A stretch of 64,000 nt of DNA from contig NZ_CP026951.1 in assembly GCF_003065485.1 (NCBI RefSeq), forward strand, positions 1-64,000, read 5' to 3'. The position numbers and the translations under genes are program-made. The notes under the pieces are model-generated. The model had not been told where the DNA came from. It did no database searches and saw nothing but the letters and a program-made list of their open reading frames with translations. The stretch comes from Salinibacterium hongtaonis (lineage in GTDB: Bacteria; Actinomycetota; Actinomycetes; Actinomycetales; Microbacteriaceae). Position 1 is the stretch's first letter, and each line of letters starts with the position of its first letter. Of the stretch, positions 11,765 through 18,112 are shown piece after piece.

Positions 11765-11795
11765 TGTCCACACTGTGGAGGGGCCTGTGGATAAA
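11765..11795. promoter_or_regulatory. DnaA-box-like pair
   Basis: TTGTCCACA (11765-11773, the form preferred in Streptomyces) and, in the opposite direction, a perfect TGTGGATAA (11787-11795). They lie in the 309-base gene-free gap between the DUF1611 start and the cwsA-position gene, about 20 bases from a 24-bp palindrome. Confidence 0.5.
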
Positions 11796-11813
11796 TTACA
11801 GGCGCGTAATTCG

Positions 11814-11837
11814 AATGACAAGAATTCTTGTCATTCC
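11814..11837. repeat. Perfect 24-bp palindrome
   Basis: GAATGACAAGAA (11814-11825) is followed immediately by its exact reverse complement TTCTTGTCATTC (11826-11837), with no spacer. It is AT-rich relative to the surroundings and has no loop, so a protein-binding site is more likely than a terminator. It lies 180 bases upstream of the DUF1611 start and next to two DnaA-box-like sites. Confidence 0.7.
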
Positions 11838-11891
11838 GCGTTCTCGAAGCTTTAACCGAACCTTAATGGCAAGAATCCCGCGTTAACGGGG

Positions 11892-11925
11892 CAACGCCGC
11901 CGACCCTCTCGGGTCGACGGCGTTG
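11892..11925 (-). terminator. Hairpin after the cwsA-position gene
   Basis: CAACGCCG (11892-11899) and CGGCGTTG (11918-11925) enclose an inner stem CGACCC/GGGTCG, giving a strong, nearly perfect hairpin 18 bases downstream of the minus-strand stop at 11944. There is no clear T-run on the minus strand. Confidence 0.6.
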
Positions 11926-11943
11926 GTCGATGTTCGAATGAAG

Positions 11944-12558
11944 CTAGAGCGCCTCTGGCTGGGGGTAGTCCTCGGGCTCGTCCGAAATCCACAGGTCGTC
12001 ATCGGCGCGCAAGGTCTGCCATACGGCGTAACCGACACCAGCCAGGGCCACGAGGCCCACGCCGATCGCGATGTAACGACCCGGGCCGGGCGTTGACTTA
12101 GGCGGAACAAAGCCGACCTGCTTGCGCAGTTGCTTAGTGCGTTTCTTCACCTTCTTGCTCCCAACTTCGATGGCGTGCTCGGTGCGGGCGCTCGCCTTGC
12201 GAACCTGCTTCATCGCCTCTTTTACGCGGGCGTCCTTAGCCACCTCAATGACAGCCAGAGCCGAAGCGATCGCAGAGGCAACGGAGGGAAAAATGTCGTG
12301 ACTGATGCGGTCACGGGTGTACTCGGCCACCGAACGAGTGGCGTTGACTCCCGTGGCGAGCGTGGGCTTCACGCGGTGGTCGATCGTGTCGCGGACGCGC
12401 GGGGCAACCTCATCCCTGCTGATGTACCCCACCTGCCGTCCGGCCTCGCGGATGACCTTGCTGGCGTGTTCAAGAACTTCACGCTGGTCATCCCAGACAT
12501 CCGAAGCGTTGCTCTTCAGCTTCTTCAGTTCACGGGAACGTTTGCGGGACAAAGCCAT
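11944..12558 (-). CDS. Single-pass membrane protein at the cwsA position
   Basis: A 204-residue basic protein. Long charged helices rich in Lys/Arg/Ala (1-150, possible coiled coil around 100-145) lead to one C-terminal transmembrane helix (about 162-183) and an acidic tail ending PQPEAL. In Mycobacterium tuberculosis cwsA (Rv0008c) occupies this place, minus strand between tRNA-Ala and ppiA, and encodes a C-terminally anchored protein that works with CrgA and Wag31 in polar growth. Sequence similarity cannot be judged here; orthology is inferred from place, orientation and topology. The ATG has GGAGG on the minus strand about 8 bases upstream. Confidence 0.65.
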   Translation of the reverse strand: MALSRKRSRELKKLKSNASDVWDDQREVLEHASKVIREAGRQVGYISRDEVAPRVRDTIDHRVKPTLATGVNATRSVAEYTRDRISHDIFPSVASAIASALAVIEVAKDARVKEAMKQVRKASARTEHAIEVGSKKVKKRTKQLRKQVGFVPPKSTPGPGRYIAIGVGLVALAGVGYAVWQTLRADDDLWISDEPEDYPQPEAL

Positions 12559-12700
12559 GAGTGACCTCCAGTCTGCGGCGGGTGGAGCGCATCCATCCTC
12601 CCACGCGTTGCTCTGTGAGCGGCCTGAGTATTAGGTGAATGCTCCGCGCTGTAAGCGAACTATGCGGCCCAGGGGCCCCAACGATGAAATACTGATCGGC

Positions 12701-13234
12701 ATGCACACACATGTAGCGACCCTCCACACGAGCCTCGGTGACATCAAGGTCAACCTGTTCGGCAACCACGCCCCCAAGACGGTGGAAAACTTCGTCGGTC
12801 TCGCAACCGGCACCCGCGAATGGACTGACCCCTCGACCGGCGAGAAGACGAACCGCCCCCTCTATGACGGTGTGATCTTCCACCGCATCATCGACGAGTT
12901 CATGATCCAGGGCGGCGACCCCCTCGGTCAGGGCATCGGCGGCCCCGGCTACCAGTTCGACGATGAGATCCACCCCGAGCTGGACTTCACCAAGCCTTAC
13001 GTTCTCGCCATGGCCAACGCCGGCATCCAGATGGGCAAGGGAACCAACGGCTCCCAGTTCTTCATCACGACCGTACCCACCACGTGGCTGCAGGGCAAGC
13101 ACACCATCTTCGGCAAGGTCGAGGATGAAGAGTCGCAGTCTGTGGTCAAGAAGATCGAGGGCGTCAAGAAGGACGGCCGTGACAAGCCGATCGAGGACGT
13201 CGTGATCAACAGCATCACCATCGAAGAGGTCTAA
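12701..13234 (+). CDS. ppiA: Peptidyl-prolyl cis-trans isomerase, cyclophilin type
   Basis: Cytoplasmic cyclophilin that speeds proline isomerisation during folding. The 177 residues include FHRIIDEFMIQGGDP with the catalytic Arg, GTNGSQFFIT, and W in TTWLQGKHTIFGKV, the cyclosporin-site Trp. ATG at 12701 gives MHTHVATLHT...; the frame is open upstream to 12635 but that extension is not cyclophilin-like. It faces away from the cwsA-position gene, the same order as Rv0008c/Rv0009. The rhomboid gene follows after 34 bases. Confidence 0.93.
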   Translation: MHTHVATLHTSLGDIKVNLFGNHAPKTVENFVGLATGTREWTDPSTGEKTNRPLYDGVIFHRIIDEFMIQGGDPLGQGIGGPGYQFDDEIHPELDFTKPYVLAMANAGIQMGKGTNGSQFFITTVPTTWLQGKHTIFGKVEDEESQSVVKKIEGVKKDGRDKPIEDVVINSITIEEV

Positions 13235-13268
13235 TACCTGTGAGACACCCACGGAGAGGGGGCCGGTC

Positions 13269-14117
13269 GTGAGCGACCTGCCCCCTTCCGCATCTGCGGA
13301 CCACTGTTACCGGCATCCCGACCGGCAGAGTTACATCCTCTGCCAGCGCTGTGGCCGCACCATCTGCCCGGAATGCCAGACCCAGGCCGCCGTCGGGGTT
13401 CACTGCCCCGAGTGCGTGCGTGAGGCGCGGCAGAGCGCACCCCGCACCAAGCCAGCAGTCGTGACGGCCCTCTCCCGAGCCCGCCGTGAGGGGCCCGTTG
13501 TCACCTATGCCCTCATCGGCGTGACGGCCTTGATCTACATCGCCCAGTTGCTCTCGGGGGGCCTCGTCACGAGCGCGATGGCCTATGCCGGCGTTCTGAC
13601 GCCCACCGAGCCGTGGCGCATGATCACGACGATGTTCGTGCACTCGCAGAATTCGTTCTTCCACATCCTGTTCAACATGTATTCGCTCTGGATCTTCGGG
13701 CGCATCCTCGAGCAGATGCTGGGCCGGTGGAGGTTTCTCGCCCTGTATGCCCTGAGTGGCCTCGGCGGATCCGTCGCCGTGCTCTTTCTTATGCCCGATG
13801 TGTGGGTCGTCGGAGCCTCGGGTGCCATTTTCGGTCTGCTCGGCGCCTTCTTTGTGATCCAGCGTGGGCTCGGGAGCAATTCGCGCCAGCTGCTGATTGT
13901 CGTTGCGCTCAACCTGGTGATCGGGTTTGTTGTGCCCGGCATCGCCTGGCAGGCGCACGTGGGCGGACTGCTCGTCGGAAGCCTTGTCGCGTTCATTTTG
14001 ATGAAGACGCGACGCAGAGATCAGCAGCGCACACAGATTCTGCTGCTGGCTGCCGTGCTGATCGGCCTCATCATCCTGTCGGTCGTGGGCTCTGCGCTCC
14101 TGTGGATACGGTTCTAA
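13269..14117 (+). CDS. Rhomboid family intramembrane serine protease with N-terminal zinc finger
   Basis: Residues 13-49 form a B-box-like zinc-binding module (C13, H16, C25, C28, C33, C36, H45, C46, C49). A six-helix rhomboid core follows from about 78. The catalytic dyad is Ser184 in GASGAIFG and His230 in AHVGGLL, and the HILFNMYSL segment supplies the oxyanion region. It should cleave transmembrane substrates inside the cytoplasmic membrane; substrates are unknown. GTG start at 13269. The 3' end already contains a DnaA-box-like 9-mer and runs into the DnaA-box array. 282 residues. Confidence 0.92.
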   Translation: MSDLPPSASADHCYRHPDRQSYILCQRCGRTICPECQTQAAVGVHCPECVREARQSAPRTKPAVVTALSRARREGPVVTYALIGVTALIYIAQLLSGGLVTSAMAYAGVLTPTEPWRMITTMFVHSQNSFFHILFNMYSLWIFGRILEQMLGRWRFLALYALSGLGGSVAVLFLMPDVWVVGASGAIFGLLGAFFVIQRGLGSNSRQLLIVVALNLVIGFVVPGIAWQAHVGGLLVGSLVAFILMKTRRRDQQRTQILLLAAVLIGLIILSVVGSALLWIRF

Positions 14118-14270
14118 GCAAGTTATCCACAGGGACAGGGTTTTCCACACCAATCCACAGGGTTATCCCCGGCTTTAAGACCACTTATCCCCGGTTAATC
14201 CCCGTCATCCCCGAAGTTATCCACAGGTTATTCCACAATGGGGATAATTACACCGGTGTAGTTGTCCCCC
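14101..14270. repeat. Array of about 12 DnaA-box-like 9-mers
   Basis: Two perfect boxes TTATCCACA (14123-14131, 14217-14225) lie among close variants: TGTGGATAC 14101, TTTTCCACA 14141, CAATCCACA 14151, TTATCCCCG 14163 and 14185, TAATCCCCG 14196, TCATCCCCG 14205, TATTCCACA 14229, TGGGGATAA 14239 and TTGTCCCCC 14262. Most point the same way, and start-to-start distances are close to 10-12 or 22 bases, i.e. helically phased. A 12-bp palindrome TACACCGGTGTA sits at 14249-14260. The density exceeds that of the dnaA-dnaN gap. Confidence 0.8.
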
Positions 14271-14297
14271 GGTTGACCAGCACGGTGACAGCATACG

Positions 14298-14331
14298 AAA
14301 AGACCCCCCGGCACCGGCCAGGGGGTCTTTT
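14298..14331. terminator. Bidirectional terminator between rhomboid gene and crgA
   Basis: Perfect 11-bp stem AAAAGACCCCC (14298-14308) / GGGGGTCTTTT (14321-14331), with A-run and T-run at the two ends so it can work on both strands. GCATA/TATGC extends the stem beyond a 2-base mismatch. It lies between two convergent genes. Confidence 0.9.
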
Positions 14332-14349
14332 CTTATGCTGAGGGGGCGC

Positions 14350-14592
14350 TTATCGCCAGCGCGTTGTCATGAGGAAGCCCACGAACATGATGCCGAAACC
14401 GACAAGGATGTTAGCGTCGCCCAACGCGGGCAGAGGCAGGGCGCTTCGGCTGATGTAGTAAACGATGATCCAGACCAGGCCGAGAAGCATGAGCCCGAAC
14501 ATGATCGGCTTAAACCAGACCGGGTTAGGGGCATCGTCTCCCGAACGGATCTCCCGCGGGGCGTCGGTCTTCGAGTTCGTCGATCTGGCCAT
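14350..14592 (-). CDS. crgA: Cell division protein CrgA
   Basis: Small septal membrane protein (80 residues) that in actinobacteria binds FtsZ-ring and peptidoglycan-synthesis proteins and coordinates septation. A charged N-terminus (1-24) with the family NPVWFKPIMFG segment precedes two transmembrane helices (about 27-47 and 58-76), and it ends TTRWR. Position between the rhomboid/ppiA region and the pknB cluster matches crgA in mycobacteria and streptomycetes. It diverges from the sortase gene with 40 bases between starts. Confidence 0.95.
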   Translation of the reverse strand: MARSTNSKTDAPREIRSGDDAPNPVWFKPIMFGLMLLGLVWIIVYYISRSALPLPALGDANILVGFGIMFVGFLMTTRWR

Positions 14593-14632
14593 GTGCAGAT
14601 TCTAGCCGGATACCGTCGATAGAATCGCCCCT

Positions 14633-15442
14633 ATGGAGCCGAGCGAGGTCGAAGCTCGCCCCGAGCGCCCTCTGCGCGTCGGGCGCGTGAGCGTGTTCGG
14701 AGTGCTCGGGGAGCTCTTTGTGACTGCTGGCGTTCTCGTATTCCTCTTTCTGGGTTGGCAGCTCTGGCTCAACGACATTCTCGTGGGGAACGAACAGCGC
14801 GACAGCGCTGTGGCGCTCAGCGAGTCGCTCTCTGAGGCGGCAACAACCGCTCCTCCGGCCGAGACGACGGCGCCCACTGCACCGCCCGTGGAGTCGGATG
14901 CCTCCGTCGACCACGGCGATCCGCCCGTGAGCACGGTTGCCGTCGCCGGTGGCAAAGCTTTTGCGACCCTCTACATCCCGCGATTCGGCAGTGATTACAT
15001 TCGGGTGATCGCAGAGGGCGTGAGTCTCACCCAGGTGCTTAATAAGAAGGACCTCGGTGTGGGCCACTACCCCGAAACGCAGCTGCCGGGCGAGGTGGGC
15101 AACTTCGCCCTCGCCGCGCATCGCACAACCTGGGGTGCTCCGTTCAAGAAGGTCGGCGAACTCCAGGTGGGCGACGCCATATACGTGCAGACCGTGGACG
15201 GCTGGTACACCTACCGCTATCGCAATCTGGAGTACGTGCGACCAACGGGTGTGGGGGTAATCGAACCGATTCCTCAGGCTCCCGGCGTTGCACCGGGGGA
15301 ACGGTACATCACCCTCACGAGCTGTAATCCCATGTTCTCTGCCGCTGAGCGCATCGTCGCCTACGGCGTTCTCGAAGCGTGGCAGCCAGCATCCGCGGGA
15401 ATGCCAGCAGAGCTTGCTGCCCTTCAGGGGGTGGGCGCCTGA
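14633..15442 (+). CDS. Class E sortase
   Basis: Membrane-anchored transpeptidase that attaches surface proteins to the cell wall. Residues 28-46 are a transmembrane anchor, 65-105 an Ala/Thr/Pro-rich extracellular linker, and about 108-255 the sortase fold. Catalytic residues are His163 in AAHRTTWG, Cys231 in TLTSCNP and Arg240 in SAAERIVAYG; TLTSCNP is typical of class E. A housekeeping class E sortase at this origin-proximal place is common in actinobacteria. The stop overlaps the next start by one base, so the three genes 14633-16235 form one coupled unit. Confidence 0.9.
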   Translation: MEPSEVEARPERPLRVGRVSVFGVLGELFVTAGVLVFLFLGWQLWLNDILVGNEQRDSAVALSESLSEAATTAPPAETTAPTAPPVESDASVDHGDPPVSTVAVAGGKAFATLYIPRFGSDYIRVIAEGVSLTQVLNKKDLGVGHYPETQLPGEVGNFALAAHRTTWGAPFKKVGELQVGDAIYVQTVDGWYTYRYRNLEYVRPTGVGVIEPIPQAPGVAPGERYITLTSCNPMFSAAERIVAYGVLEAWQPASAGMPAELAALQGVGA

Positions 15443-15597
15443 TGTACGCTGCCCTGTGGAGATTGTTGCCCGGCCCGCTCTGGGTGCGCATCGTCTGCGC
15501 GGTCGCCATTGTGGCGCTCGTGCTCCTCATTCTCGTGCTCTGGGTATTTCCCTGGGTTAATTCCTTCATCAGCGTTCCGGAGGTGACGGTTCAGTAA
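15442..15597 (+). CDS. Small single-pass membrane protein
   Basis: Fifty-one residues: a short basic N-terminus with WRLLPGPLWVR, one transmembrane helix (about 17-40), and an outside tail ending PEVTVQ. Its ATG overlaps the sortase stop (TGATG), and its stop overlaps the next gene's ATG (TAATG), so it is tightly embedded in a three-gene operon and therefore believable in spite of its size. No function is known; small proteins of this kind are seen beside the sortase in related actinobacteria. Confidence 0.75.
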   Translation: MYAALWRLLPGPLWVRIVCAVAIVALVLLILVLWVFPWVNSFISVPEVTVQ

Positions 15598-16235
15598 TGA
15601 CCCGGGTACTCGTCGTCGACAATTACGACAGCTTTGTTTACACGCTCAACGGCTATCTGCTGCAGCTTGGCGCGGAGACCGACGTTGTGCGCAACGATGA
15701 TTTCGCAGCCGAAGATGCTGCACAGCGCATCGCTGATTACGACGCGGTGTTGCTCTCTCCCGGGCCGGGCACGCCGGCCAATGCGGGAGTTTCGATCCCG
15801 ATCGTTCTCGCGGCACTCCAGAGCGGAACTCCTCTGTTGGGAGTGTGCCTTGGCCACCAGGCGATTGCCGAGGCGCTGGGGGCTACCGTCACCCATGCCG
15901 ATGAACTTATGCACGGCAAGACGTCGATGGTCACCCATGACGACAGCGACTTCTATCGCGACGTTCCCCACTCCTTTAGGGCAACGCGGTACCACTCGCT
16001 GGCCATTGTCGACTCGACCGTTCCCGCCGAGCTCATCGTGACATCCCGCACCGAGGGCGGCGTGATCATGGGTGTTCGCCACGAAAGCGCACCGATCTAT
16101 GGGGTGCAGTTCCACCCCGAGTCCGTGCTCACCGAGGGTGGGCACGCGATGCTGGCCAACTGGCTTTCTATCGCGGGGCTCGCCGAGGCTCGCGAGACCG
16201 CGAAGGGACTGAGCCCCCTGGTCAACCTGGCATAG
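15597..16235 (+). CDS. Glutamine amidotransferase of anthranilate/aminodeoxychorismate synthase
   Basis: Class I glutaminase subunit (TrpG/PabA family) that supplies ammonia to a chorismate-using synthase in tryptophan or folate synthesis. The triad is Cys84 in GVCLGHQ, His173 and Glu175 in QFHPES; NYDSFVYTL is at 9-17. The partner TrpE/PabB is not in the window, so it cannot be decided which pathway it serves or whether it serves both. The gene at this place is called trpG in mycobacteria. The start overlaps the preceding stop by one base. Confidence 0.92.
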   Translation: MTRVLVVDNYDSFVYTLNGYLLQLGAETDVVRNDDFAAEDAAQRIADYDAVLLSPGPGTPANAGVSIPIVLAALQSGTPLLGVCLGHQAIAEALGATVTHADELMHGKTSMVTHDDSDFYRDVPHSFRATRYHSLAIVDSTVPAELIVTSRTEGGVIMGVRHESAPIYGVQFHPESVLTEGGHAMLANWLSIAGLAEARETAKGLSPLVNLA

Positions 16236-16257
16236 GCCATCTCTCCCGAGCCGCCAG

Positions 16258-16287
16258 CGAGAGCTGCGCTAACGAGAACTGCGCTAG
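16258..16287. repeat. Two-copy 15-bp tandem repeat after the amidotransferase gene
   Basis: CGAGAGCTGCGCTAA (16258-16272) and CGAGAACTGCGCTAG (16273-16287) are adjacent copies with two differences, in the 65-base gap between two convergent genes. See the similar repeats after the LacI and NCS2 genes. Confidence 0.55.
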
Positions 16288-16300
16288 TGGGAGGTTGGGG

Positions 16301-17992
16301 CTATCCCGAGCAATAGGTGATCGTGATGGTCGACCGCTGCGGGTGATCGCCGGGCGCGAGGCTCTGCCCGGTCACGGTGAGACCGGAACAGTTCTGATCG
16401 GGGTTGGCGACCACGCTCAGTTGCAGGGCGGAGAGCGTGCTGTTTGCCGTGTTGATGGGCTGGCCGACCACTGAGGGAACGGTGACGAGCCCGCTCGAGA
16501 CGATGAGGTTGACGGTATCGCCCTCTTGCACGACGGTGCCCGCCTCGGGATCGCTGCGCAAGATCGTGCCTGCAGCAACCGTTGACGAGTTCTCCTGCGT
16601 CGACGACCCGGGTTCAAGCGAGCGGTCTAGCAACGCCTGCCTGGCCGCTTCTTCGGAGAGGTTGGTCAGTTGAGGGATCGACACGGATGCTGGCCCCTGC
16701 GATACGTAGACCTTAACGACCTGCTGGGGAGCGACGCGCCTGCCGGGTTCCGGGTCGGTGCGGATGATCTCACCCCGCTCGATCGTGTCGTCCGGGACGT
16801 CGAACCGTGACGCGACAAGACCCTTGCTCTCAAGGGTTGCGGCCCCGGCATCGAACTGGGCGCCGACGATGTCGGGAACCTCCACAGAGATAGTGGACCC
16901 AATGTCGGGGGACTGCAGGCTGACCAGCCACATACCCAGCGCGGCGAGTACGGCGATGAGCAGGGCGATGCCTGCCCAGATCCACGCAACGGGCGGCCGG
17001 GACTGCGTGCGAACTGCCCGCTCTGTGCCCTCGGGTGAAAACTGACGTAGTGCGGAGTCTGAGCTGGTAACGGCTGTGGGAGCCGCACCAAAAAGGGTTG
17101 AGTTGAAGTCGCCTCCCGGAGCCTTGCGGTGGGGGATCTGACCCGATGCCGCAGTCTCGAGCTCGTCGCGGAACTCCGAGGCCGTCTGGAACCGCTCGAA
17201 CTTGTCCTTGGCAAGCGCATGCAGAACGACCACATCGAGTGCGGGAGAAACTTTGGGGTTCAAGGTGCTCGGGGGTACAGGCGCCTCGCTGATGTGCTGG
17301 TAGGCGACCGCAGCGGCGCGTTCCCCGCGGAACGGCGGCTGGCCCGTAAGCATCTCAAACAGCACAATGCCGGTGGAATACAGGTCGGTGCGGGAGTCGA
17401 CCGTCTCGCCGCGGGCCTGCTCGGGAGAAAAGTATTGGGCGGTGCCGAGAACCCTGCTCGTGTCGGCAACCGTTGCGGAGTTGTCACTGACCGCTCGCGC
17501 GATGCCAAAGTCCATGACCTTGACCTGGCCGCTCTGGGTGACCATGACGTTGCCGGGTTTGATGTCGCGGTGCACAACGAGGGCGCGGTGGCTGTATTCG
17601 AGGGCGGTGAGGATGCCGTCGGCAATGCGCACGGCCTCCCTGGGCTCGAGCGGACCGTCGGCGATGATGTCTTTGAGTAGGCGACCATCGACGTATTCCA
17701 TGACGATGAAGGGAACCTGGGTCTCGTGGCCGTTGCCATCCGTGACGGTTTCTTCACCGGCGTCGTAGACACGAACGATGGTGGGGTGCGCCATGCGGGC
17801 GGCCTTCTGGGCCTCCTCGCGGAACAGCAACCGAAAGTTGGGGTCGGTGGCGAGGGAGGGCTTGAGTAGCTTGATGGCCACTCGGCGCCCGAGGCGGTTG
17901 TCGATGCCGACGTGCACGTCGGCCATGCCGCCGTGCCCTATGAGCTTTCCAACCTGATACCTGCCAGCAAGGAGGCGAGTATCTTCAGTCAC
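16301..17992 (-). CDS. pknB: Ser/Thr protein kinase PknB with PASTA domains
   Basis: Membrane receptor kinase that senses peptidoglycan fragments and phosphorylates cell-wall and division proteins. The Hanks kinase domain (about 11-280) has Gly loop GHGGMADV, Lys41, catalytic Asp143 in HRDIKPGN and Asp161 in DFG. A juxtamembrane stretch, one transmembrane helix (about 338-362) and three extracellular PASTA repeats follow, each with a GLV.../DPEAG-type core. 563 residues. GTG start at 17992. Last gene of the minus-strand fhaA-pknB operon; the 120-base gap from pknA leaves room for an extra promoter. It faces the glutamine amidotransferase gene. Confidence 0.95.
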   Translation of the reverse strand: MTEDTRLLAGRYQVGKLIGHGGMADVHVGIDNRLGRRVAIKLLKPSLATDPNFRLLFREEAQKAARMAHPTIVRVYDAGEETVTDGNGHETQVPFIVMEYVDGRLLKDIIADGPLEPREAVRIADGILTALEYSHRALVVHRDIKPGNVMVTQSGQVKVMDFGIARAVSDNSATVADTSRVLGTAQYFSPEQARGETVDSRTDLYSTGIVLFEMLTGQPPFRGERAAAVAYQHISEAPVPPSTLNPKVSPALDVVVLHALAKDKFERFQTASEFRDELETAASGQIPHRKAPGGDFNSTLFGAAPTAVTSSDSALRQFSPEGTERAVRTQSRPPVAWIWAGIALLIAVLAALGMWLVSLQSPDIGSTISVEVPDIVGAQFDAGAATLESKGLVASRFDVPDDTIERGEIIRTDPEPGRRVAPQQVVKVYVSQGPASVSIPQLTNLSEEAARQALLDRSLEPGSSTQENSSTVAAGTILRSDPEAGTVVQEGDTVNLIVSSGLVTVPSVVGQPINTANSTLSALQLSVVANPDQNCSGLTVTGQSLAPGDHPQRSTITITYCSG

Positions 17993-18112
17993 GTTCTATC
18001 TCCAGATTGTTCGGCCGACGCAGTGAGTCTAACGGGTGGCCCCTGGGTGCCACGCCCGCGCGATTGTGCCGCGCGCGCGGCTGCCCTGGGCGACGGCCGA
18101 ATAAGTGAGGGG

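Noticed and set aside
11622-11855. 77-codon plus-strand frame in the DUF1611-cwsA gap
   Set aside because: It overlaps the DUF1611 start and runs through the DnaA-like sites and the palindrome; no ribosome site or family features.
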